Assembly: GCA_937902945.1 (NCBI GenBank)
Contig: CALEMD010000273.1
Location: 1-5,677, forward strand
Reading direction: 5' to 3'
Length of the DNA stretch: 5,677 nucleotides
DNA from: an uncultured Erysipelotrichaceae bacterium
Lineage (GTDB): Bacteria > Bacillota_I > Bacilli_A > Erysipelotrichales > Erysipelotrichaceae
A program made the translations under genes and the position numbers. Below are positions 1 through 5,454 of the stretch, one piece after another. How positions within the stretch are numbered: the first letter of the stretch is position 1; every line of letters starts with the position of its first letter. A model generated the notes under the pieces. It saw only the letters and a list, made by a program, of their open reading frames with translations, was not told where the DNA came from and ran no database searches.

Positions 1-2
1 CC

Positions 3-1952
3 AGCCGTGCTGTTAAAGATGCATTGAACAATGCGGCTGAACAGGCAGGTGCAACCAATATGGACACTTTCAAAAGCAATACAGTTGTTCATACTGCAGG
101 AGAAACCGTTGAAGAAACATATGACATTGTAATTGTAGGTGCAGGCGGTGCCGGCATGGGAGCTGCTGCGGAAGCTGCTCAGAATGGCAAAACTGTACTG
201 GTCATTGAAACCAATGCAGAAATTGGCGGCAATACACTGGTTTCAGGCGGACAGTTCCAAGCAGTCATGGATTACTTGGTTTGGGATCCTGCCAACCCGG
301 AAGCAACGGAAGCAGTCTGGGAATATGATGGACAGACGTATCCAAAAGTCAAAGCAGTCAATGGTCAGCTGGATACACTGAAGACAATCCTGAACTGGTC
401 CGAAGATGCATTTGATGAAAATTATTTCGATGACAAAGAATATGTACCTGGCGATATCAGCTTAGTATCAAAAGCCGGTGTTCATGCTGAATACCTGCCA
501 ACACTGAAAGCTCTTAAAAAAGAGATTCAGGCCTATGTAAACTATGCAGATGCAAAGATTGCAGCTGGTGCAGAAGAAACTGATTTGACACTGTTCTCAA
601 CTGTGAACCTGCATATATTCCAGACATACTACGGCGGACTGCGTCAGAACAATGAGAAAACCGAATGGATTTACGGCGATTATGATAAAGTAGCTCAGTT
701 CTGCGAAGAAGGATATGAGCTAAAGACATGGCTGGAAGACCAAGGTTCAAAATTCAATGATGGTGCCCAGATTACATTGATCGGTGCATTGTGGTATAGA
801 GAGAATATCAACCAAGGCTGTGACATGGATGGCGATGGCGAACTGGATGCCCGCGGCAACTGGGGTACCTATTTCCTGCCTACCAAAACCACACTGCTGG
901 AAACGTCTTCAACTGCTGCAGACAATAAGATCATGACTCGTACAACTGCTGACAGTCTATTGCTGGATGACAGCAAGAAAGTCGTTGGTGTGCATGCAGT
1001 ACAGTATGATGGAACAGAAGTCATCGCACATGCAAATGAAGGTGTTATTATCGCAACTGGCGGATATGCAGCAAATATTGAAATGGTAGCTGCAGAAAAT
1101 GATTATTGGGATTCTTCCTATATCACTGCCAGCACGCAGACTACCAACCGTTCAAGTCTGACCGGTTCAGGCATCGACATGGCTGAAGAAGCCGGAGCAG
1201 CAACTACAGGATTGGGATTCACACAGATGATGCCTATCTCCTGGGTAGACAATGGAGACCTTGCGTTCGGCAATGGTTTATACGGTGTATATATCAACCC
1301 GTCAACTGGAAAGAGATTCGTTGATGAATCTGCAGAACGTGATGTTCTGTCATTGGGTGAATTCCAGAACGGTGTTGAATCCAATGGTGTTCAAGGCGTA
1401 TTCCTAGAATTCACAAATGCAGAGACTCCAATCACATTCCCTTATCCGTATGATACATATGACGGAACAAAAGTGGTTGAGCTTGGCAAAGATGATGTGG
1501 ATGGAAGAGTCTACTTCGTTTCAAGTGCTGACGAACTGCAAAAAGTTCTAGATGAGTATGGAATGAAAGCCGATCCTGAAACCATCTATTCAACGATTGA
1601 AGCTTATGATAAATCAATCCTTGCAGATGAGCAGCCTAGTGACGGTGTTGCAAAGCATCAATCTACAGTGACTGTTGGAACGGTTGGAACAGATGGCAGC
1701 TACAGTCTAGATGGACAATTGCTGCGTGTCAGAGTCATGGCTCCATCTACTCACCATACAATGGGTGGCTTAACTGTTGATACTGAACGTCACGTATTGG
1801 ATGGAAATAACAGCGCCATTTCTGGATTGTATGCAGCTGGTGAAGTAACTGGCGGTATTCATGGCGGCAATAGACTCGGTGGAAATGCTATTGTAGAAAT
1901 CTTTGTTGCTGGAAGAACTGCTGTTCAGTCAATCGTTGCAGACAATAAATAA
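3..1952 (+). CDS. FMN_bind/FAD-dependent fumarate/urocanate reductase-family flavoprotein, 5' end cut by the window
   Basis: Flavoprotein of the flavocytochrome c / fumarate reductase (FAD_binding_2) family. Such enzymes reduce the C=C bond of an unsaturated acid, serving as anaerobic electron sinks, often at the cell surface. The frame is open to the left edge. A TTG at 24 could be called a start, but SRAVKDAL followed by EQAG matches the end of an FMN_bind domain, which normally carries the covalent FMN, so the true start lies outside. Numbering from base 3: Rossmann motif GAGGAG at 46-51, then the GGNTLVSGG segment; conserved HHTMGG at 584-589; GGNRLGGNA near 622, with the usual substrate-binding Arg at 624; and GKRFVDESAERD, with the catalytic-acid Arg at 446. 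The usual QxHP motif is QMMP (Met410), and an Asp at 419 precedes GNG where fumarate reductases have Glu. These two changes argue against plain fumarate reductase and suggest a urocanate-type substrate (inference). Family assignment is firm; the substrate is not. Confidence 0.93.
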   Translation, partial: SRAVKDALNNAAEQAGATNMDTFKSNTVVHTAGETVEETYDIVIVGAGGAGMGAAAEAAQNGKTVLVIETNAEIGGNTLVSGGQFQAVMDYLVWDPANPEATEAVWEYDGQTYPKVKAVNGQLDTLKTILNWSEDAFDENYFDDKEYVPGDISLVSKAGVHAEYLPTLKALKKEIQAYVNYADAKIAAGAEETDLTLFSTVNLHIFQTYYGGLRQNNEKTEWIYGDYDKVAQFCEEGYELKTWLEDQGSKFNDGAQITLIGALWYRENINQGCDMDGDGELDARGNWGTYFLPTKTTLLETSSTAADNKIMTRTTADSLLLDDSKKVVGVHAVQYDGTEVIAHANEGVIIATGGYAANIEMVAAENDYWDSSYITASTQTTNRSSLTGSGIDMAEEAGAATTGLGFTQMMPISWVDNGDLAFGNGLYGVYINPSTGKRFVDESAERDVLSLGEFQNGVESNGVQGVFLEFTNAETPITFPYPYDTYDGTKVVELGKDDVDGRVYFVSSADELQKVLDEYGMKADPETIYSTIEAYDKSILADEQPSDGVAKHQSTVTVGTVGTDGSYSLDGQLLRVRVMAPSTHHTMGGLTVDTERHVLDGNNSAISGLYAAGEVTGGIHGGNRLGGNAIVEIFVAGRTAVQSIVADNK

Positions 1953-1974
1953 TCGATAAGGAAAGCATGTCAAA

Positions 1975-2012
1975 GAAAACGGATCAGAGGATTGCCTCTT
2001 GATCCGTTTTTT
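1975..2012 (+). terminator. Intrinsic terminator of the flavoprotein gene
   Basis: A GC-containing stem starts 22 bases after the stop codon. The left arm AACGGATCAGAGG (1978-1990) and right arm CCTCTTGATCCGTT (1995-2008) pair with one bulged T around the loop ATTG. A run of six T follows (2007-2012), and flanking A bases extend the stem into the T run. This is a textbook Rho-independent terminator for the + strand. Confidence 0.93.
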
Positions 2013-2207
2013 GCTTGTTAGCGCCGCAGAATTGATTCATCATTCTCTTCTGTATCTGATATGTATCGTTCTGCCTTCATATGCATTCTCTCTTAGTTCT
2101 GCTATGTCCTTCTTCTGCCCTGATTGCATCAGCAATTCTCTTGCATCTCCATTGCAAACTTCAGTGCATTGCCTTCCTCATGAGTATCTGCACTATAGCA
2201 TACGCAA
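2013..2207. other. Intergenic stretch between convergent genes, no convincing gene
   Basis: This stretch lies between the two convergent terminators. On the - strand there is an open run from 2177 to a TGA at 2040-2042, with an internal ATG at 2129 that would give 29 residues (MQSGQKKDIAEL..., ending IRYRRE). It is charged and protein-like but has no clear ribosome site, and stops lie just upstream in the same frame. It may be the worn end of a lost gene, or chance. Confidence 0.4.
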
Positions 2208-2232
2208 AGCGGCAGCCTTATCGGCTGCCGCT
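2208..2232 (-). terminator. Hairpin terminator after perR
   Basis: A perfect 10-base inverted repeat, AGCGGCAGCC / GGCTGCCGCT, surrounds a 5-base loop. It begins 10 bases beyond the perR stop codon on the - strand. Only three T follow the stem in that direction (TTTGCG), so it is a strong hairpin with a weak T tract. The + strand side has no T run, so termination of - strand transcripts is the likelier role. Confidence 0.65.
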
Positions 2233-2242
2233 CATGCATCAT

Positions 2243-2632
2243 TCAATGCTTCTGTTTCTTCTGACAATCAGGACAGGTACCATAGTATACAGTTACATGA
2301 CTGACATGGGAATATCCTGTTTTTTCTTGTGCATACTGATCATCAGCCATAGGTGCATGTTCCTCCATATCACAGATACGGCCGCATTCCACACAGACAA
2401 GATGGCTGTGATGATCCGTTCGCCAGTCAAATCGATTGCCGCTGCTGCCAGGCATCATAACATGACGGATCTGCCCCATTTCAGTTAATTGATTCAGATT
2501 GCGATAAACGGTAGCTCTGCTTATATGCGGATGTTCAGCATGAATCACACTGTAGATATCCTCTGCCTTTGGATGGGTACGTGATTGCATAACCGCATCC
2601 AATACAATCTGTCTCTGTTTTGTATTGCGCAT
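2243..2632 (-). CDS. perR: Fur-family peroxide-responsive repressor PerR
   Basis: 129-residue metal-dependent repressor of the Fur family that represses peroxide-defence genes until H2O2 oxidises its metal-binding histidines. The N-terminal winged helix has HPKAEDIY (20-27) and the recognition segment ISRATVYRNL (37-46). The regulatory metal site has the PerR layout: His20, Asp69 in RFDW, His75 and His77 in DHHSH, and Asp88 in ICDME. The structural zinc site is C80-x2-C83 plus C120-x2-C123 (GTCPDC), and the C-terminal KKQKH closely resembles Bacillus subtilis PerR. Asp88, where Fur proteins usually differ, supports PerR over Fur or Zur. The start at 2632 is chosen because AAAGGAG lies 6 bases before it. 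A longer start at 2656 would place this ribosome site inside the gene and the first codon inside a -10 box. It lies 59 bases downstream of katA on the same strand, so cotranscription is likely. Confidence 0.93.
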   Translation of the reverse strand: MRNTKQRQIVLDAVMQSRTHPKAEDIYSVIHAEHPHISRATVYRNLNQLTEMGQIRHVMMPGSSGNRFDWRTDHHSHLVCVECGRICDMEEHAPMADDQYAQEKTGYSHVSHVTVYYGTCPDCQKKQKH

Positions 2633-2638
2633 CACAGT

Positions 2639-2645
2639 CTCCTTT
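2639..2645 (-). promoter_or_regulatory. perR ribosome binding site that fixes the start
   Basis: AAAGGAG on the - strand, followed by ACTGTG and the ATG at 2632. This near-consensus Shine-Dalgarno at ideal spacing supports the 129-residue form over the 137-residue form that starts at 2656. Confidence 0.85.
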
Positions 2646-2647
2646 CT

Positions 2648-2664
2648 TCTGTACATTATACAGA
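2648..2664 (-). promoter_or_regulatory. Dyad overlapping a -10 box upstream of perR (possible operator/promoter)
   Basis: A perfect 6-5-6 inverted repeat, TCTGTA-TAATG-TACAGA, sits 15 bases upstream of the perR start. On the - strand it contains an exact TATAAT (2660-2655). No good -35 box is seen 17 bases further up, so the promoter would need help from an activator or be weak. A dyad over a -10 box is a usual repressor-site arrangement, so perR may have its own regulated promoter besides readthrough from katA. It does not match the classical PerR box (TTATAATNATTATAA) well, so the binding protein is unknown. Confidence 0.45.
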
Positions 2665-2691
2665 TTTAGAAGATTCTGTCTTTATCTTTGA

Positions 2692-4278
2692 TTACTTTTC
2701 TTTGACAATGCATGGCTTCTTGCATGTATCACAATCCATCATGCATGGCTCACTGTCATATTTTCCGCCTGGCATTGTAGCAGCGAGCAATGATTTCTGA
2801 TCGCCTTTAGCCAGTTTCATGACATCTGCTTCCTTCAGTTTCAAAGCTTTTGTCATGCGCTTGCCGTAATCAGGATCTGCCCACATGCAGTGTACTGCAT
2901 GACGGTATTTGATATACAGAGAGGTATGCGCAATATTCATTGCTGTATTGTTGATAAGCATTGTCTTCTGCTTAGCACTCATAACGCGATACAGGTCTCC
3001 ACCTGCTCTGAAGCAGTCGTCTGTTGGATCATCTGCTGGATCATAGCGCCACATAGCACCTTCCAAATCCAGTGGCGGTTCAGCAACTTCTGGCTGAGCC
3101 ATCCAATATCCCTGTGAGTTCGGTGTATAGGCAGGTGCTCCGCCATAGTTGGAATCTGTACGCATAGCACCATCACGATGGTAATCTGCAACATTGGCAT
3201 GCTTTGCCTGGTTGACAGGTATCTGGTTGTAGTTGACACCTAAGCGATAGCGCTGTGCATCACCATAGACAAACAGTCTTCCCTGCAGGAACTTATCTGG
3301 TGAGAAGCCAATGCCTGGGACTATATGTGCCGGTGTGAATGCTGCCTGCTCTACTTCTGCAAAATAGTTATCCGGCCATCTGTTCAGTTCCAGTTCTCCA
3401 ACTTCGATCAGAGGGAATTCCTTGTGCTTCCAGATCTTAGTAATATCAAACGGGTTCTCATAATGGTTCTTAGCCTGTTCTTCAGTCATGACCTGGATAT
3501 ACATCTTCCACTTCGGATAGTCTTTGTTCTTAATGGCATTGTATAGATCATGTCCAGAACTCTCACGATCCTTAGCATTGATTGCGGCTGCTTCCTCTTC
3601 AGTCAGATTCTTAATTCCCTGTTCTGTACGGAAATGGAACTTCACCCATACTCTTTCATTCTTCTTGTTATACATGGAGAATGTATGCTCTCCATAGAAA
3701 TGCATATGACGGAATCCGTCAGGTATGCCGCGATCACTCATAACCACTGTTGTCTGGTGGAAGCACTCTGGCAGCATTGTCCAGAAATCCCAGTTGTTCT
3801 GTGCACTGCGCATGCCTGTTTCTGGATCTCTCTTAACTGCTCTGTTCAGATCTGGGAAGTTATGCACATCACGCACGAAGAATGTAGGTGTATTGTTTCC
3901 TACCAGATCCCAGTTTCCTTCTTTGGTATAGAACTTAACTGCAACACCGCGTATATCACGTTCTGCATCAGCTGCACCTCTTTCACCTGCAACTGTTGAA
4001 AAACGGATAAACAGGTCTGTCTTCTTGCCGATCTTTGAGAACATATCAGCCTTTGTATACTTTGTAATATCGTGTGTTACTGTGAAGGTACCATAAGCAC
4101 CCCATCCCTTTGCATGCATTCTGCGCTCAGGAATCACTTCTCTGTCAAAATGTGCCAGCTTTTCGAGCAGCCAGACATCCTGCATCATCACTGGACCTCT
4201 TGGTCCAGCAGTAATTGAATGTTCGTTGTTGTCTACTGGAGCACCCACTTCATTAGTCAGTTTCTTGTACTTGTTCAT
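2692..4278 (-). CDS. katA: Monofunctional haem catalase KatA
   Basis: 528-residue cytoplasmic catalase that breaks down H2O2 to water and oxygen, of the small-subunit typical-catalase group. The distal catalytic His is His55 in RMHAKGWGAYG, with the catalytic Asn128 in the GNNTP motif. The proximal haem-ligand Tyr is Tyr338 in GRLFVYGDAQRYRLG, with Arg334 four residues before it. The family signature FIRFSTVAGERG lies near 90-101, and the catalase immune-responsive region occupies roughly residues 420-500. The start at 4278 is chosen because AGAAGGAG lies 7 bases upstream and the protein then begins MNKYKKLTNEVG as in its relatives. The extra 62 codons available upstream are not catalase-like. 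The end is unusual: after the normal fold comes a short tail with four cysteines, C512-x3-C516-x2-C519-x3-C523. The haem may have to come from outside if the host lacks haem synthesis (inference). The perR gene follows directly. Confidence 0.97.
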   Translation of the reverse strand: MNKYKKLTNEVGAPVDNNEHSITAGPRGPVMMQDVWLLEKLAHFDREVIPERRMHAKGWGAYGTFTVTHDITKYTKADMFSKIGKKTDLFIRFSTVAGERGAADAERDIRGVAVKFYTKEGNWDLVGNNTPTFFVRDVHNFPDLNRAVKRDPETGMRSAQNNWDFWTMLPECFHQTTVVMSDRGIPDGFRHMHFYGEHTFSMYNKKNERVWVKFHFRTEQGIKNLTEEEAAAINAKDRESSGHDLYNAIKNKDYPKWKMYIQVMTEEQAKNHYENPFDITKIWKHKEFPLIEVGELELNRWPDNYFAEVEQAAFTPAHIVPGIGFSPDKFLQGRLFVYGDAQRYRLGVNYNQIPVNQAKHANVADYHRDGAMRTDSNYGGAPAYTPNSQGYWMAQPEVAEPPLDLEGAMWRYDPADDPTDDCFRAGGDLYRVMSAKQKTMLINNTAMNIAHTSLYIKYRHAVHCMWADPDYGKRMTKALKLKEADVMKLAKGDQKSLLAATMPGGKYDSEPCMMDCDTCKKPCIVKEK

Positions 4279-4285
4279 ACAAATA

Positions 4286-4293
4286 CTCCTTCT
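4286..4293 (-). promoter_or_regulatory. katA ribosome binding site that fixes the start
   Basis: AGAAGGAG followed by TATTTGT and the ATG at 4278. This strong Shine-Dalgarno places the katA start 62 codons inside the longest open frame, which would begin at 4464. Confidence 0.9.
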
Positions 4294-4307
4294 GTCCTTA
4301 TTAGGAC
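4294..4307 (-). promoter_or_regulatory. Dyad next to the katA ribosome site, possible operator
   Basis: A perfect GTCCT-(4)-AGGAC inverted repeat ends immediately before the katA Shine-Dalgarno. It overlaps a looser, wider dyad in which TTATTAG (+ strand, 4298-4304) faces CTATTAA (4314-4320), 6 of 7 positions complementary across 9 bases. A TTGACG (4347-4342 on the - strand) could be a -35 box, but the best -10 at normal spacing is only TGCATT, so the promoter position is uncertain. The dyad could be a repressor site or a small leader hairpin affecting ribosome access. Confidence 0.35.
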
Positions 4308-4436
4308 TTTGTACTATTAATGCAATACGAAATAAAGAGAACGTCAACATAGGTGCAATTGTGGATCGTGTAACCTGATTGCGGAATACGCAATGAACTT
4401 CTTGACCGACTGTATGCGATCGATTCTCATGAAGTT

Positions 4437-4505
4437 GGAAGATGCTGTACCGTTTAGAAAGCAATTTTCAACCCGTGTGCGGTATTATGACCGCAGTCAT
4501 CTTCC
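4437..4505 (-). other. Foldable 69-base element in the region upstream of katA
   Basis: The ends pair perfectly over 8 bases (GGAAGATG with CATCTTCC, extendable by three pairs past a bulge). They enclose a second perfect hairpin, TGCGGT-CATAAT-ACCGCA (4478-4495). No T run follows on either strand, so a terminator is unlikely. It lies about 160 bases upstream of the katA start and just past the end of the decayed gene. It could be a structured leader RNA or a protein-binding site. I do not recognise a known riboswitch. Confidence 0.35.
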
Positions 4506-4518
4506 TTTATTGTGTCAA

Positions 4519-4988
4519 TTATCCTTTGTAATCACATTCATATAAATAACCATTATAATCAATATGAGAATCAGTTCCCTCAGCCAGGTTTGCTAATTGT
4601 AATCCTACTGTAAGGGGCGCTGGTTCTCTTTTTGTTAATTCAAAATAGACTTTCTACAGGTATATCCATAACAAAAGCAGCACTGCAACGCCGACTAAGG
4701 AGTTAAGTACTGCTTGTCTACATAATATATCGCATAAATCAAAACTGTCAATGGTCCCATACATATAGGGAGTACGCTTCCACTAGTCTGAATTTGATCA
4801 GCTATTAGTAAGACAAATAAAAGGAGCCACGGTCATACAATCAAGTATCCTTTCATTTCTAACGTTAAAAGCAGCCATAACAGCTGCTCTTTGCATTCTC
4901 CAGATTCGAACTGGTATCTCCGCAGTGGATTTTTCAACCCATACATCACAGTGTAATACCCATATATACTATCGTGCAGAATATTCAT
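4519..4988 (-). pseudogene. Decayed small multi-pass membrane protein gene
   Basis: Not recognised. Protein-like sequence runs across two in-frame stops and one frame change. From an ATG at 4988, 51 codons (MNILHDSIYGYY..., then QLLWLLLTLEMKGYLIV) end at TGA 4833-4835. The same frame continues with a hydrophobic PWLLLFVLLIA and a second one around LTVLIYAIYYV to a TAG at 4695-4697. The signal then moves to the other frame as LVGVAVLLLLWIYL, meets a TAG at 4654-4656, and continues as KVYFELTKREPAPL... to a TAA at 4519-4521, ending YLYECDYKG. Joined, this gives about 150 residues with three or four membrane segments and a soluble tail. No ribosome site is evident before the ATG. Every piece is too short to be a normal gene, but they line up in order on one strand. 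I infer decay; sequencing errors are an alternative. Confidence 0.5.
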
Positions 4989-5250
4989 AGCAAAGTATCA
5001 TTGCATTATCAAGCCATCCATCGCCTTGATTTATATTATCTCTATGCATTTTTACCGCATATTTGTTCAAATATCCATTCATGTTTAGATATTTCAGAAT
5101 TACGAAATTAAATCTATCATATCCTTTTATAAACAATTCTTCCGATGCATAATATACTCACGATCAATTGATCCCACTCTTATCGGCAGCTAGACCAGCA
5201 AAATTCAAACATATAAACAACGTGATGCTGCTAGCAAAAGCATTTTTCAT
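4969..5250 (-). pseudogene. Broken gene with a signal-peptide-like start, downstream of the paralogue pair
   Basis: Not recognised. The ATG at 5250 lies two bases beyond the preceding stop and has AGGA (5261-5258) 7 bases before it, so it looks translated and coupled to its neighbour. The first 28 codons give MKNAFASSITLFICLNFAG followed by LAADKSGIN, which resembles a signal peptide with an Ala-x-Ala-type end, then TGA (5164-5166). After one more codon and a second TGA, the same frame is open for 62 codons (4969-5157) with plausible protein sequence: KGYDRFNFVILKYLNMNGYL, then GDGWLDNAM, ending at TAG. Two nearby stops in an otherwise open frame suggest nonsense mutations in a secreted protein of about 94 residues. 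Alternatively, only the 28-residue peptide is made. Its end overlaps the start of the next decayed gene by 20 bases. Confidence 0.45.
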
Positions 5251-5252
5251 TG

Positions 5253-5447
5253 TTATTTCCTAATATCCAATTTGCAAATCTCAAACACTTTTTTGAAAAC
5301 ATCATCACTTGTTAACCCTTCGTTCGAATCTAGGTATTCATTCAGTGCCTTGATATCTTTGTCTTTATTCACAATATAAAAAATGTTGTTGTAGAATTCA
5401 GGCTCATCCCATATTTTTTTTAATTTCTCAGCCACTATTTTTTTCAT
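5253..5447 (-). CDS. Small acidic hypothetical protein, paralogue of its upstream neighbour
   Basis: 64-residue, Lys/Asp/Glu-rich protein with no membrane segment or known motif; family not recognised. Its residues 12-60 (WDEPEFYNNI to EICKLD) align without a gap over 49 positions to the end of the neighbouring protein. Shared positions include F, I, I, then I-x2-LN-x-Y, and the closing F-x5-I-x2-LD, about 11 identical plus many conservative changes. It is probably helical. The start lies 7 bases past the neighbour's stop with only a weak AAGA-type ribosome site, so translation is probably coupled. The next start downstream follows its stop by 2 bases, which points to one transcript. It is clearly more AT-rich than katA. 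Small tandem paralogues of this kind occur among immunity and accessory genes, but that role is a guess. Confidence 0.75.
   Translation of the reverse strand: MKKIVAEKLKKIWDEPEFYNNIFYIVNKDKDIKALNEYLDSNEGLTSDDVFKKVFEICKLDIRK
5258..5261 (-). promoter_or_regulatory. Ribosome site for the signal-peptide-like frame, inside the preceding gene
   Basis: AGGA within the last codons of the 64-residue gene, 7 bases before the ATG at 5250. It is modest but correctly placed, and it is the main evidence that the broken downstream frame was a real gene. Confidence 0.4.
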
Positions 5448-5454
5448 GTTCTTA

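Noticed and set aside
24..26. TTG start for the flavoprotein
   Set aside because: The frame is open upstream and the upstream residues match the end of an FMN_bind domain, so the gene continues beyond the left edge.
1118..1617. Open - strand frames inside the flavoprotein gene
   Set aside because: They lie fully within a well-supported conserved gene on the other strand and show no family features.
2633..2656. Eight-codon longer start for perR at 2656
   Set aside because: It would put the Shine-Dalgarno inside the coding sequence and the start codon within the -10 box.
2979..3999. Open frames of 70-150 codons on both strands across katA
   Set aside because: They are shadows of the catalase gene in other frames, with no ribosome sites or recognisable motifs.
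4279..4464. 62-codon N-terminal extension of the catalase
   Set aside because: The extension is not catalase-like and the strong AGAAGGAG site points to the ATG at 4278.
4833..4835. TGA read as tryptophan in the membrane-protein frame (YLIV-TGA-PWLLLF)
   Set aside because: perR ends in TGA and the large genes use TGG for Trp. The neighbouring TAG stops and frame changes are better explained by gene decay.
4867..4892. Terminator-like hairpin (AGCAGC/GCTGCT with A and T flanks)
   Set aside because: It lies inside the frame of the decayed membrane protein (KEQLLWLLL) and has only a six-base stem, so it is probably a by-product of the codons.
4900..4914. tRNA T-arm-like sequence (CCAG-TTCGAAT-CTGG on the - strand) followed by a hairpin with four T, as if a tRNA gene with a terminator or an attachment site
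   Set aside because: No D arm, no 7-base anticodon loop with a good stem and no matching acceptor strand could be found. The same bases read as protein (RYQFESGE) in the decayed membrane-protein frame.
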